NCBI GenBank assembly: GCA_947367845.1
Contig: CANBES010000008.1
Span: 1 to 63,563 of the forward strand
Direction of reading: 5' to 3'
From: an uncultured Clostridium sp.
Lineage (GTDB): Bacteria; Bacillota; Clostridia; TANB77; CAG-508
DNA: 63,563 bases
Shown in pieces: positions 43,135 through 51,980 of this stretch. Position 1 is the stretch's first letter, and every line of letters begins with the position of its first letter. The notes below the pieces were generated by a model, which had not been told where the DNA came from, made no database searches, and saw nothing but the letters and a program-made list of their open reading frames with translations. Both the position numbers and the translations under genes were made by a program.

Positions 43135-44367
43135 TTAAATCTTTCTTAATATGATACTTGCATTGTGTCCACCAAAGCCTAATGAATTTGACATTACTGT
43201 TTCCACTTTTGTTTTCACAATTTCATTTGGAGTTATATCAAGATCACATTCTTCATCTTTTTCTTTGTAATTTATAGTTGGTGGAACTATTTGGTCTTGT
43301 ATTGCCTTTACGCAGAAAATCGCTTCTATTGCACCTGCCGCACCTAATAGGTGACCTGTGTTTCCTTTTGTTGAACTTATTTTTACTTTTTTACTTGCTT
43401 CTCCGAATGCTTTTTTAATTGCCATAGTTTCTGTTGTGTCATTTAAATGTGTTGATGTCCCATGAGCATTTATGTAATCTATTTCTTTTGGTTTAATATT
43501 AGCATCTTCCATAGCTCTTTTCATGGCATTTGCTCCGCCATTTCCTTCTGGTTCAGGAGATGTTATGTGATAAGCATCTGTTGTTGCACCAAACCCAATT
43601 ACTTCTGCATATATTTTAGCATTCCTTTTTTTCGCATGTTCATATTCTTCTAAAACAAGCATTGCAGCACCTTCACCCATTACAAAACCATTTCTTTCTT
43701 TATCAAATGGGATACTTGCCCTTGTTCTATCTTCTGAACTAGAAAGTGCTTTCATATTTTCAAAGCCTGCAATTCCAAGCTCACATATAGCTGCTTCTGT
43801 TCCTCCTGCTATAATTGCATCTTCTCCACCACATTTAATAGTTTTATATGCTTCTCCTATTGCATGTGTAGATGATGCACAAGCTGTTACAATTGATATT
43901 GACTCTCCTTTTAGTCCTAAATCAATTGAAATATTCCCTGCTGGCATATTGGAAATAGCCATTGGAATAAACATTGGCGAAACTCTCCTATTTCCTTTTT
44001 CACACAACACCTTAGATTGTTCTTCAATTGTAATCAATCCACCAATTCCTGAACTCACAAAAATTCCAACTCTATCAAAATCTGTATTTTCTGTTGAAAT
44101 TCCGCTATCTTTTAAAGCTTCCCTCGCTCCGATAATTGCAAATTGAGAACTTCTATCTAACCTTTTAGCCTGTTTTGCTTCAAAATGCTCTAATGCGTCA
44201 TAGTTTTTAACTTCTCCTGCTAAATTAGTTTTAAATCCTGTTGTATCAAATAGCGAAATTTTATCAATTCCACACTTATTATTTTTTATCGATTCCCAGT
44301 TTTCTTCAACTGTATTTCCTATTGGACTAATCGCTCCTAAACCTGTTATAACAACTCTTCTTTCCAT
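43135..44367 (-). CDS. fabF: 3-oxoacyl-ACP synthase II
   Basis: 410 residues. Condenses malonyl-ACP with growing acyl-ACP. The catalytic triad is visible: Cys in VTACASSTHAIG, His in NAHGTSTHLND and His in GNTGHLLGAAGA. The C-terminal MSNSLGFGGHNASIIL is typical. Normal length. Confidence 0.97.
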   Translation of the reverse strand: MERRVVITGLGAISPIGNTVEENWESIKNNKCGIDKISLFDTTGFKTNLAGEVKNYDALEHFEAKQAKRLDRSSQFAIIGAREALKDSGISTENTDFDRVGIFVSSGIGGLITIEEQSKVLCEKGNRRVSPMFIPMAISNMPAGNISIDLGLKGESISIVTACASSTHAIGEAYKTIKCGGEDAIIAGGTEAAICELGIAGFENMKALSSSEDRTRASIPFDKERNGFVMGEGAAMLVLEEYEHAKKRNAKIYAEVIGFGATTDAYHITSPEPEGNGGANAMKRAMEDANIKPKEIDYINAHGTSTHLNDTTETMAIKKAFGEASKKVKISSTKGNTGHLLGAAGAIEAIFCVKAIQDQIVPPTINYKEKDEECDLDITPNEIVKTKVETVMSNSLGFGGHNASIILRKI

Positions 44368-44394
44368 TTCTTTTTTCTCTCCCCCAAAAACATT

Positions 44395-45129
44395 CTACAT
44401 TAACATTCCACCGTCAACATTGATAACTTGACCAGTAATATAACTACTATCTTCAGATGCCAAAAACTTAACAGCATTTGCTACATCATTTGCTGTTCCC
44501 ATACGCCTAAGCGGAATATTTTTAGCAATTTCAGCCTTAACCTCATCTTTTAAAATTGACGTCATATCAGTTTCAATAAACCCTGGTGCTACTGCATTTA
44601 CTAAAATATTTCTTGATGCCATTTCTTTTGCCAAGCTTTTTGTAAATCCGATTATTCCAGCTTTAGATGCGGAATAGTTTGTTTGTCCTGGATTTCCTGA
44701 TATTCCTACAACTGATGAAATGTTTATTATTCTTCCATTTCTTTTTTTCATCATATATGGAACTACGTTTTTAGTAACATTAAAAGTTCCTGTTAAATTT
44801 ACATTTATAACACTTTCAAAATCTTCTTTTTGCATTCTCAAAATAAGCATATCTTTTGTTATCCCTGCATTATTTACCAAGACATCAATTGCTCCAAATT
44901 CGTTTATTACTTCATCTACAAATCTTTTTGTATCTTCAAAATTTGAAACATCGCCTTGAACTGCTAGGCATTTTACATTATTTCTTTCAATTTCCGCCTT
45001 TACGTTTTCTAATTCTTCATTTTCTTTTCTGTAATTTATTGCAATGTCGTAACCTTCTTTTGCAAATTTTATTGCAATTTGCTTTCCTATTCCACGTGTC
45101 GCACCTGTTATTAAAGCAACTCTACCCAT
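44395..45129 (-). CDS. fabG: 3-oxoacyl-ACP reductase FabG
   Basis: 244 residues, short-chain dehydrogenase. The cofactor loop is TGATRGIGKQIA; the active site is Ser in SSVVGISG and Y-x3-K in YSASKAG; NVDGG closes the fold. It reduces 3-oxoacyl-ACP with NADPH. It lies between fabD and fabF. Confidence 0.96.
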   Translation of the reverse strand: MGRVALITGATRGIGKQIAIKFAKEGYDIAINYRKENEELENVKAEIERNNVKCLAVQGDVSNFEDTKRFVDEVINEFGAIDVLVNNAGITKDMLILRMQKEDFESVINVNLTGTFNVTKNVVPYMMKKRNGRIINISSVVGISGNPGQTNYSASKAGIIGFTKSLAKEMASRNILVNAVAPGFIETDMTSILKDEVKAEIAKNIPLRRMGTANDVANAVKFLASEDSSYITGQVINVDGGMLM

Positions 45130-45202
45130 TTTTCACATTCCTTCCATTTTATATTTAGAACCACATATAAACTGTTCCTATGTCCTATCACTTTATGTAA
45201 TA

Positions 45203-46138
45203 TTAACTTTTCAAAATTTCAATCGTTTCTTCCAATGTTTTAATATCACATATATTCAATATGTTAACTTCTCTATCCTGTTTTTCTCTTTTTACAAATC
45301 CTGACAAAGTCTTACCTGGACCTATCTCTACAAATGTGTCAATTCCACTATTTAACATTGTTTCTATTGTTTTTGAAAATCTAACCGGATTTACTATATG
45401 TTTTGCTAATATTTCTTTTATATCATCTTGTTCAGAATATGGCTCACCATCTAAATTCTTTATAACTTGTGAATTAAATGAATTGAATTCCACTTTTTCT
45501 AATTCTGTTCTTAGAGCTTCTGAACTTTTTTGTAATTTTTCAGTATGGAATGGCCCTGCTGTATTTAGAATTCTTACTTTTTTTGCTCCCATTTCTTTTG
45601 CTATTTTTTCAGCTTCTATAATTCCTTCTTCTTCTCCTGAAATAACTATTTGCTCTGTTGTATTAAAATTTGCAGGAACTACAAATTTCCCTTTTACTCT
45701 ATTGCAAACTTCTAATATTTGCTTTTCGCTTAATCCAAAAATCGCAGCCATTTTCCATTTTCCCTCTGGCAACAACTTTTGCATATATTCTCCTCTTTTT
45801 TGAATAAGTTTTAATGCAGTTTCATTTGTTAACGCTCCTCCACTTACTAATGCTGCATATTCTCCTAAGCTAAGTCCAGCAGACACCTCAGCTTTTATAT
45901 TATTCTTTTTTAGAATTTCTAATATAGCTAAACTCATTGTTAATATTGCGATTTGAGTATTTTTAGTTTCATTTAAAACTTCTTCTTCTCCTTCAAAAGA
46001 AATATGTGCTATGTCAACTCCTGTTATTTCTTTTGCTAAATTGTATATTTTTCTTGCCTCTTCGTACTTTTCATAAATGTCCTTTCCCATTCCAATTTTT
46101 TGAGTTCCTTGACCTGGAAATAAAAATCCAATTTTCAT
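45203..46138 (-). CDS. fabD: Malonyl-CoA:ACP transacylase
   Basis: 311 residues. Loads malonyl onto ACP. Motifs: FLFPGQGTQKIGMG, the nucleophile serine in AGLSLGEYAAL and the histidine in AGPFHTEKL. I start at MKIGFLFPGQG (AAAAGGAGA upstream); the 13-residue longer reading is translated from a GATG-arm hairpin repeat. It leads the fab genes; no fabH or acpP is next to it. Confidence 0.95.
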   Translation of the reverse strand: MKIGFLFPGQGTQKIGMGKDIYEKYEEARKIYNLAKEITGVDIAHISFEGEEEVLNETKNTQIAILTMSLAILEILKKNNIKAEVSAGLSLGEYAALVSGGALTNETALKLIQKRGEYMQKLLPEGKWKMAAIFGLSEKQILEVCNRVKGKFVVPANFNTTEQIVISGEEEGIIEAEKIAKEMGAKKVRILNTAGPFHTEKLQKSSEALRTELEKVEFNSFNSQVIKNLDGEPYSEQDDIKEILAKHIVNPVRFSKTIETMLNSGIDTFVEIGPGKTLSGFVKREKQDREVNILNICDIKTLEETIEILKS

Positions 46139-46155
46139 ACTACTTTTCTCCTTTT

Positions 46156-46252
46156 GATGTTTTTGGGGACGGAGCAAAAAAACATCACTTAATTTCTATT
46201 CAACATTCTTCCTGCCAGCAAGGTCCGTCCCCATTGGCACCCCCCATTGGCA
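46156..46252. repeat. GATG-arm and TGCC-arm hairpin repeats
   Basis: 46156-46186 has GATGTTTTT/AAAAACATC arms; 46211-46252 is a TGCCAGC/TTGGCA copy with an extra CCATTGGCA fragment. The second encodes the birA C terminus. Confidence 0.85.
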
Positions 46253-46802
46253 ATTTTTCGAATCTATTGCAAAATTCTGCTATAAATTCATTCCTATCGA
46301 TTTCAATATTAAATTCTTTTTTTATTGATGTTGCAATATCTTTTATTTCTTCTGCAAATTTTTCTTGCATTGTGTTTAACCCTATTCCAATCACCAAACA
46401 TTTTATTTTCTCGCCGACTACTTTGCTTTGTGTTAAAATACCACCAATTTTTTTGCCTTTATACACTATGTCATTAGGTTCTTTTATATCAAGTAAAACT
46501 CCATATTTTTCTTTCATAATTCCCACAATAACTTTTGCAATTTCTATTGTTAAGCCTTCTGTTTCTTCTATTTTACAGTTGGTTTTAATTAAAAATGAAA
46601 ATGCTATATTGTTTGGCTCGTCTGTATGCCACACTCTTCCATGTGTGCCTTGCCCTTTGGTTTGTCTATCTGCAATAATTAAAGTTCCATTTGGTATTTC
46701 TTTTTCGTATTGTCTCCATATTTCACTTTGGGTTGAGTCTATTTCTTGATAGTAACTAGCATTTCTACCTAATATCTTTGTATTTAGTCCTGGTAATTGC
46801 AT
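46200..46802 (-). CDS. birA: Biotin--protein ligase, catalytic core only
   Basis: 200 residues. Attaches biotin to AccB. The core is present: QEIDSTQSEIWRQ, the biotin loop KGQGTHGRVWHT, and the lysine motif IKEPNDIVYKGKKIGGIL (the family usually has W where this has E before P-N-D). There is no N-terminal DNA-binding domain, so it is not a repressor. The usual C-terminal SH3-like domain is missing: after NRFEKL the sequence is PMGGANGDGPCWQEEC, translated from a TGCC-arm repeat, which seems to have cut the gene short. Confidence 0.85.
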   Translation of the reverse strand: MQLPGLNTKILGRNASYYQEIDSTQSEIWRQYEKEIPNGTLIIADRQTKGQGTHGRVWHTDEPNNIAFSFLIKTNCKIEETEGLTIEIAKVIVGIMKEKYGVLLDIKEPNDIVYKGKKIGGILTQSKVVGEKIKCLVIGIGLNTMQEKFAEEIKDIATSIKKEFNIEIDRNEFIAEFCNRFEKLPMGGANGDGPCWQEEC

Positions 46803-46827
46803 CTAACCTCTCCTAATTTTTTATTTA

Positions 46828-48549
46828 CTAATTTTTAATATCTTTATTTATTAGCTTCAAGTTTTCTTGTCTTTTTATTTTGTTTGTTGTTGTTTTTATT
46901 AGTGGTTCTTCTGTTAAAATAATTCCTCTTATAGCCTTGTATTTTGGCATAAGTTTATTTATTTCTTTAATCTTACCTGATATTGCTTCTCTAATTTGTT
47001 CTTCTGTTTCCACTTTGTATGCTTCTTTTATTCTTTCTTTATCTATAACAACTTTTACATTTATTTTGATATCGTCCTTATCTTCTGACATTTGTTTTCC
47101 AAATATGAAAGATTCGTTTACTCCTTCAATTCGATTTACTAAGTTTTCGATTTCTTCTGGGAAAATATTTTTTCCATTTTTTAGTACAATTACACTTTTC
47201 TTTCTACCACAAATGAAAATATATCCTTCATCATCTATTTTTGCTAAATCCCCTGTTTTGAACCATCCATCTTGCATAACTTCTTTTGTTGCTTTTTCAT
47301 TTCCAAAATATCCAAGCATTATGTTAGGTCCTTTAACTAGCAATTCTCCTATTCCTTCGCTATTTTCATCTATAATTTTTGCTTGTACACTTGGCACAGG
47401 TTTTCCTATTGAACCTATTTTATGATACTTATTTGTTCCTATTCCTATTACTGGCGAAGTTTCTGTTAATCCATAGCCTTGAACTAGATTAAGTCCTAAT
47501 AATCTATATTTTTCTTCAATTGTCTTTTCTAGTGCTGCTGCTCCACTTATGAATAACTTAATATTTCCACCTAAGATATCGTGAATTTCCTTAAAATATT
47601 GCTTTCTTTCTTCTATTGGTAAGTTTTTATATTTTTCTTCTTTTTCTAGTATTTCTTCTAATTTTCCACTACGTTCTATCTGATTTCTTATAATTTTAAA
47701 TATTCTTTCATAAATTGCTGGAACACAAGCCATTACAGTTACATTATATTCTTTTAGATTTTCTACAATATGTCTTATTCCATCACAAAATACTGTTGTT
47801 GCACCATTGTATAACGAAAATAAGAAACCTACTGTACATTCAAAAACGTGATGTATTGGCAATACTGATAATAGCGTATCATCTGAATTTATATCTAGCA
47901 CACTTCCAATATCCATTAAATTTGAACATATATTTTTATGTGACAATGCTACTATTTTAGGTTCAGAAGTAGTTCCTGATGTGAATAACATTATACTCAT
48001 TTTTTCTGGTTCTATTTTTGCATCTACAAAATTTCTATCTCCATTTTGCATTAAATCTTTTCCAACTTTAATTAATTCACTTTGAGAAAATACTCCATTT
48101 GTGTTTTCCTCTAAATCCATTGAAATTAGATGTTTTAACTTCCCAACTTCACTACTTTTTATTTTTTCTAATGTACTTACATATTTTTCAGAACAGAATA
48201 TTGCCTCTACTTCTGATTTTTTTATTAAGTGTTTCAATTCATTTTCTGTTAAAGATTTATCTAATGGAACTACTATTCCAGTTCCACATACTATTGATAA
48301 GTATGCCATTTCCCATTCATATCTGTTTTCACCAATTACAGCTATTCTTTTTCCTTTTAATCCTAGGTTTATTAATGCTGTTCCTAGTGCATCTATCATT
48401 TCTCTTATTTCTCTATGTGTATATGTTATGTATCTTCCTTTTTCTATTTTTATTTTGTATGCTGTTTTTTCTCCATATAGGTTGTTTGTTTTTTCTAACA
48501 TATCTTTTAAGTCTGTAATTTCTAAAGTTTTGTTTTCTTTTGCTTTCAT
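46828..48549 (-). CDS. Long-chain acyl-CoA (AMP-forming) ligase
   Basis: 573 residues of the ANL family: the ATP loop SMISM-type text reads MLFTSGTTSEPKIVALSHKN, then YGLTETSPVIGIG, TGDLAKIDDEGYIFICGR, and the C-terminal lysine region KTTTNKIKRQ. It activates a fatty acid or similar carboxylate to the CoA or ACP thioester. Directly upstream of birA and the fab genes, it probably recycles or imports fatty acids; the exact substrate cannot be told. It has its own promoter. Confidence 0.88.
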   Translation of the reverse strand: MKAKENKTLEITDLKDMLEKTNNLYGEKTAYKIKIEKGRYITYTHREIREMIDALGTALINLGLKGKRIAVIGENRYEWEMAYLSIVCGTGIVVPLDKSLTENELKHLIKKSEVEAIFCSEKYVSTLEKIKSSEVGKLKHLISMDLEENTNGVFSQSELIKVGKDLMQNGDRNFVDAKIEPEKMSIMLFTSGTTSEPKIVALSHKNICSNLMDIGSVLDINSDDTLLSVLPIHHVFECTVGFLFSLYNGATTVFCDGIRHIVENLKEYNVTVMACVPAIYERIFKIIRNQIERSGKLEEILEKEEKYKNLPIEERKQYFKEIHDILGGNIKLFISGAAALEKTIEEKYRLLGLNLVQGYGLTETSPVIGIGTNKYHKIGSIGKPVPSVQAKIIDENSEGIGELLVKGPNIMLGYFGNEKATKEVMQDGWFKTGDLAKIDDEGYIFICGRKKSVIVLKNGKNIFPEEIENLVNRIEGVNESFIFGKQMSEDKDDIKINVKVVIDKERIKEAYKVETEEQIREAISGKIKEINKLMPKYKAIRGIILTEEPLIKTTTNKIKRQENLKLINKDIKN

Positions 48550-48578
48550 AAATTACCACCTATCATCTTATTTTTTGT

Positions 48579-48606
48579 ATTATATTTATATCATATTTTT
48601 TTCCAA
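48579..48606 (-). promoter_or_regulatory. Sigma-A promoter of the acyl-CoA ligase/fab run
   Basis: TTGGAA (48606-48601), 16 bases, TATAAT (48584-48579). Confidence 0.6.
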
Positions 48607-48631
48607 AAGTGATTAGACTGGTAGGTCAGTA

Positions 48632-48660
48632 CAAAAAATGTTCTAACAAGTGCTAGAACA
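48632..48660 (-). terminator. dprA terminator
   Basis: TGTTCTA/TAGAACA arms followed on the minus strand by TTTTTT, 13 bases past the dprA stop. Confidence 0.75.
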
Positions 48661-48672
48661 TCAATTTTTTAT

Positions 48673-49560
48673 CTAAATTATATCTTTATATGTTGTAACC
48701 AATTTAGCACCTTGCTTAATTAAATCATTGGTCCCAACAGAATTAATAGAATTAATATTACCTGGAACAACAAAAACATCTCTTCCTTGCTCTAAAGCAA
48801 AATCAACAGTTATTAACGTTCCGCTCTTTTCCTTTGCTTCAACTACAATAATGCCACCACTAATACCACTAATTATTCTATTACGAGCTGGAAAATTCAT
48901 TTTATCTGGCTTTGTTCCCAAAGGATATTCAGAAATAATTGCTCCACCACTTTCAATTATTTTATCTGCCAATTTTTTATTTTCACTAGGATATGTTATA
49001 TCTAACCCATTCCCCACAACAGCGATAGTTTTTCCACAGTTTTCTTTGTTTTCCACACATAAACTTCCTACATGTGCATAACTATCCACACCTTTAGCTA
49101 ATCCACTTACAATGTTAAACTTATTTTGTGCCAAATTATATGCAAAATACTTCGCTGCTTTTTTGCCATAATCACTTGCTTGCCTACATCCAACTATTGC
49201 TAATGCTTTGTTGTTTAATATTTCTTTATTTCCTTTTATATATAGGCTAATTGGTGCATCATATATGTTTCTAAGGTTATGTGGATAAGTTTCCACATTT
49301 ATATTAATTATGTCTATACTGTTTTTTTGCATATATTCAATATGTTTTGAAACACTTGCTCTTACCTTTTCATTTAGTATTTTATCTGCTAACTTTTTTC
49401 CTATTCCTTCTATTTCTAGCAATTCTTCTTTATCTAATTTATATATATTTTCAGGTGTTTTATAAATCTCTAATAACTTTTTCTTTTTTATTGCACCCAA
49501 TCCTTCTATTAAAGATAACCATATCCAATATTTGTTTTTTTCTAATTTTTCCATATCCAC
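48673..49560 (-). CDS. dprA: DNA processing protein DprA
   Basis: 295 residues. Helix-hairpin-helix region (LLEIEGIGKKLADKIL) then the Rossmann domain that binds single-stranded DNA and loads RecA: AIVGCRQASDYGKKAA, VSGLAKGVDSYAH, FPARNRIISGISGGIIVVEA, SGTLITVDFALEQGRDV. The C-terminal winged-helix domain of longer DprA proteins is absent. It suggests at least potential for DNA uptake, together with the pilus-like locus at 10-22 kb, though no comE genes are in view. Confidence 0.94.
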   Translation of the reverse strand: MDMEKLEKNKYWIWLSLIEGLGAIKKKKLLEIYKTPENIYKLDKEELLEIEGIGKKLADKILNEKVRASVSKHIEYMQKNSIDIININVETYPHNLRNIYDAPISLYIKGNKEILNNKALAIVGCRQASDYGKKAAKYFAYNLAQNKFNIVSGLAKGVDSYAHVGSLCVENKENCGKTIAVVGNGLDITYPSENKKLADKIIESGGAIISEYPLGTKPDKMNFPARNRIISGISGGIIVVEAKEKSGTLITVDFALEQGRDVFVVPGNINSINSVGTNDLIKQGAKLVTTYKDII

Positions 49561-49594
49561 TCCTTCTCTCTTTTTTTAATAACACATCAAAAAA

Positions 49595-49617
49595 GAGCAT
49601 CATTAATAACGATGCCC
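49595..49617 (-). terminator. folD terminator
   Basis: GGGCATC/GATGCTC arms (one wobble) followed by TTTTTT on the minus strand. Confidence 0.75.
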
Positions 49618-49632
49618 CTATTTTTATTAAAT

Positions 49633-50499
49633 TTATAACATTGATTTTTCTTTTTGCTGTTCCTTAGTTGCTTTTATCACATTGTTCATAAGCATTGCAA
49701 TAGTCATTGGACCAACCCCACCTGGAACTGGAGTAATATAACTTGCCTTTTTCTCAACACTTTCGAAATCAACATCACCTGTCAATTTTCCATTCTCATC
49801 TCTGTTTATTCCTACATCAATTACAACTGCTCCGTCTTTTATCATATTAGCTTTAACAAAATTTGCTTGTCCTATTGCAGATATTACAATGTCTGCTCTT
49901 TTGGTGTGTTCTTCTAAATTTTTTGTTTTTGAGTGGCACACCGTTACTGTCGCATTTTTTTGCAGACAACATTGAATTAATGGCTTACCAACAATATTGC
50001 TTCTTCCTAGTATCACAACATCTTTTCCAATTAAATCTATATTGTACTTTTCAAACATTTTCATAACTCCATATGGAGTACAAGAAATAAATGTATCTTC
50101 CCCTATACAAAGCTTTCCAACACTTGAAGGTGTAAAACCATCAACATCTTTCATATATGTAATAGCCTTAAAAGCTTCATTTATATTTAAATGCCTTGGC
50201 AATGGACTTTGTAATAAAATCCCATTTGTCTCTTTATCTTGGTTTAATTTTCTTATTAAATCAATCAACTCTTCTTGTGTTGTCTCTTCAGGCAAAAGAT
50301 ATTCTTGGTAATCTATTCCAACATCGCTACACGCCTTACTCTTATTCCTCACATACATTTTTGAAGCTGAATTATCCCCCACCATTATCACCGCTAATTT
50401 TGGAATTATTCCTTTAGTTTTTAATTTGTCACATTCAACTCTTGAACTTTCTCTTATTTCTTTAGCAAGTACTTTTCCATCTATTATTGTTGCCATCAT
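49633..50499 (-). CDS. folD: Methylenetetrahydrofolate dehydrogenase/cyclohydrolase
   Basis: 288 residues. Interconverts methylene-, methenyl- and formyl-tetrahydrofolate. Signatures: the lysine region MYVRNKSKACSDVGI, GILLQSPLPRHLN, DVDGFTPSSVGKL, VILGRSNIVGKPL and PVPGGVGPMTIAMLM. The start has AAGGAG upstream with an MM doublet, so the first residue is uncertain by one. It is followed by dprA. Confidence 0.96.
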   Translation of the reverse strand: MMATIIDGKVLAKEIRESSRVECDKLKTKGIIPKLAVIMVGDNSASKMYVRNKSKACSDVGIDYQEYLLPEETTQEELIDLIRKLNQDKETNGILLQSPLPRHLNINEAFKAITYMKDVDGFTPSSVGKLCIGEDTFISCTPYGVMKMFEKYNIDLIGKDVVILGRSNIVGKPLIQCCLQKNATVTVCHSKTKNLEEHTKRADIVISAIGQANFVKANMIKDGAVVIDVGINRDENGKLTGDVDFESVEKKASYITPVPGGVGPMTIAMLMNNVIKATKEQQKEKSML

Positions 50500-50577
50500 T
50501 AGTTCTCCTTTTATTGGACTTTCACTTACCATATTTTACATTATATCTCTATCATTTTCAACAATTTTTTAAAATTT

Positions 50578-51381
50578 TCATCTTTCTGCCACTGGGGACG
50601 GTCCTTTTTGGCAGGTTCCTGCCATCGGGGACGGACCTTCTTGGCATTTTTTTGCCATTGGGGACACTCCTTCTTTCAAAAGTTGGGTGTTTTTTTGCTC
50701 TGTCCCCAAAGACACCCTATATTTAGAAATAAAAGATTCACTACTTCTGTGGTCATCTAACACAACTTGTCCCAAATCATAGATGTTAAACCTTGTATAT
50801 GTTTCTATATCTTTACCCTCTTTATCATAAATTTCAAATATCTTTTCTCCAACTTCGTGAATTACCATTATTGCATGTTTTAGGTTTTCCAAATCCACAT
50901 TTTCCTTTTTTCGAATTTTAGGAAATTTGTTTAAAAATTCGTAATCCATAATTAGACACGCTTCCCAATCTCTTGGCCTTTTTCCTTTATCAATTGAATC
51001 TACTAATTCTTGTGTTACTTTCTGTAATTCTATTCTAATATTGGGCAAATTTTTATTATTTTGAACCGCCAATGTACCTACAAATGGTGCTGCAAAGTAT
51101 TTTGGCGATACTCTATGTATTACAAATTCCATATTTTGGTCTTTTTGTTTTTGTTCTTTTATAAATTTTCTTATTTCTTTTTTATTTTTAAATGTGCCTT
51201 GTGGCAAGTTTAGTTCTGAACCATATTCATTTCCTGCTCGTACTCTCCATAGTTTGTCTGCTTGGTCTTTTACGTCTAAATCTTCATCTTTTAAATTCTC
51301 TAACTTGTCCACAAACAAGCAGTCTACTGTTAAGTTTGAGAAGTTTTCTTGTAAGAAACGTAATCCTTCTAATTTTCTCAT
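50578..51381 (-). CDS. Unknown protein with repeat-derived tail
   Basis: 267 residues, no membrane segment. The real body seems to end near residue 222 (SSESFISKYR). The last 45 residues, including GPSPMAG and GPSPVAER, are translated from four hairpin repeats. The body has mixed helices and strands (MEFVIHRVSPKYFAAPFVG, RDWEACLIMDYEFLNKFP) that I cannot place. It is the last gene of a run that starts with Nudix and the radical SAM protein, nine bases after the 51390 gene. Confidence 0.6.
   Translation of the reverse strand: MRKLEGLRFLQENFSNLTVDCLFVDKLENLKDEDLDVKDQADKLWRVRAGNEYGSELNLPQGTFKNKKEIRKFIKEQKQKDQNMEFVIHRVSPKYFAAPFVGTLAVQNNKNLPNIRIELQKVTQELVDSIDKGKRPRDWEACLIMDYEFLNKFPKIRKKENVDLENLKHAIMVIHEVGEKIFEIYDKEGKDIETYTRFNIYDLGQVVLDDHRSSESFISKYRVSLGTEQKNTQLLKEGVSPMAKKCQEGPSPMAGTCQKGPSPVAER
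50587..50717. repeat. Cluster of four hairpin repeats
   Basis: TGCC-arm copies at 50587-50614 and 50617-50646, a half copy at 50652-50670 and a GGGTG-arm copy at 50685-50717. All lie in the 3' end of the 50578 gene and encode its tail. Confidence 0.88.
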
Positions 51382-51389
51382 ATATCCCC

Positions 51390-51707
51390 CTATTTTACAT
51401 CAAAAAAATCATTTTTATTTGTATCTGATAATATGTTTTGATTGTTCCAAAAGAACATTCCGTCTACATAGTATCTCCCTACTGGTGCATTGTTTTCAAG
51501 ATAATATTTATCATATAAATTTATTTCTGAATTTGCTTCTATTTTTTCTGTTCTGTCAAATTGCTTTTCTTCTATTCTTCCGTCTGGCTTAGTTATTTTG
51601 TATTTTATGTACCCTTCTATATTCTCGTTTGAATTATTATTAATTCTCATATGAAATGTTGTATATTTATCTTTTTTTCTGTCTAAGATTTTTGGCGAAA
51701 TACTCAT
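51390..51707 (-). CDS. Small beta-rich protein in the radical SAM cluster
   Basis: 105 residues starting MSISPKILDRKKDKYTTFHM. Alternating strands (YIKYKITKPDGRI, YYLENNAPVGRYYVDGMFFW) suggest an immunoglobulin-like beta sandwich. I do not recognise a family. I start it at 51707 where GGAAG precedes; the longer reading would run back through the hairpin at 51745. It is downstream of the 25-residue Cys peptide and may be expressed by read-through of that hairpin. Confidence 0.55.
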   Translation of the reverse strand: MSISPKILDRKKDKYTTFHMRINNNSNENIEGYIKYKITKPDGRIEEKQFDRTEKIEANSEINLYDKYYLENNAPVGRYYVDGMFFWNNQNILSDTNKNDFFDVK

Positions 51708-51744
51708 ATTCTTATCTTCCTTTCTTGTTTTCTTAAACGCATTT

Positions 51745-51769
51745 AAAGAGAGGTTATGTACCTCTCTTT
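51745..51769 (-). terminator. Attenuator-like hairpin after the Cys peptide
   Basis: AAAGAGAGG/CCTCTCTTT, a 9-bp stem directly at the peptide's stop codon, with a short T-run on the minus strand (TTTAAAT). Such hairpins let a small precursor gene be expressed more than the genes behind it. Confidence 0.6.
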
Positions 51770-51847
51770 TTAGCCACACATTCTGCAAGTGATTATTTTT
51801 TTCACTTCATTTTTTTGTTCAACTTTTTTCTCTGCTTCTTTATTCAT
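51770..51847 (-). CDS. 25-residue Cys peptide, candidate RiPP precursor
   Basis: A small gene with an excellent ribosome binding site (AAGGAAGG, seven T, ATG). It encodes MNKEAEKKVEQKNEVKKIIT followed by CRMCG. The first 17 residues are a charged, leader-like helix and the last five a C-x2-C-G core. It sits directly downstream of a radical SAM/SPASM protein and has a -10-like TATAAT at 51877-51872. Precursor status is inference from size, layout and neighbour; alternatively it is a short unmodified peptide. Confidence 0.5.
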   Translation of the reverse strand: MNKEAEKKVEQKNEVKKIITCRMCG

Positions 51848-51937
51848 AAAAAAACCTTCCTTTCCAAGGCTATTATAGATATGAAAGATTTTGAATTTCT
51901 TTCGAACTAAAGCCTTTTTTGAAATTTTTTATAATAT

Positions 51938-51963
51938 TTGTAAAAGCTCAAAGACTCTTACAA
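51938..51963 (-). terminator. Hairpin after the radical SAM/SPASM gene
   Basis: TTGTAAGAG/CTTTTACAA arms on the minus strand, 18 bases past the stop. There is no T-run, so termination is doubtful; mRNA stabilisation is an alternative. Confidence 0.35.
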
Positions 51964-51980
51964 AATAAAGAACTTTGTAT

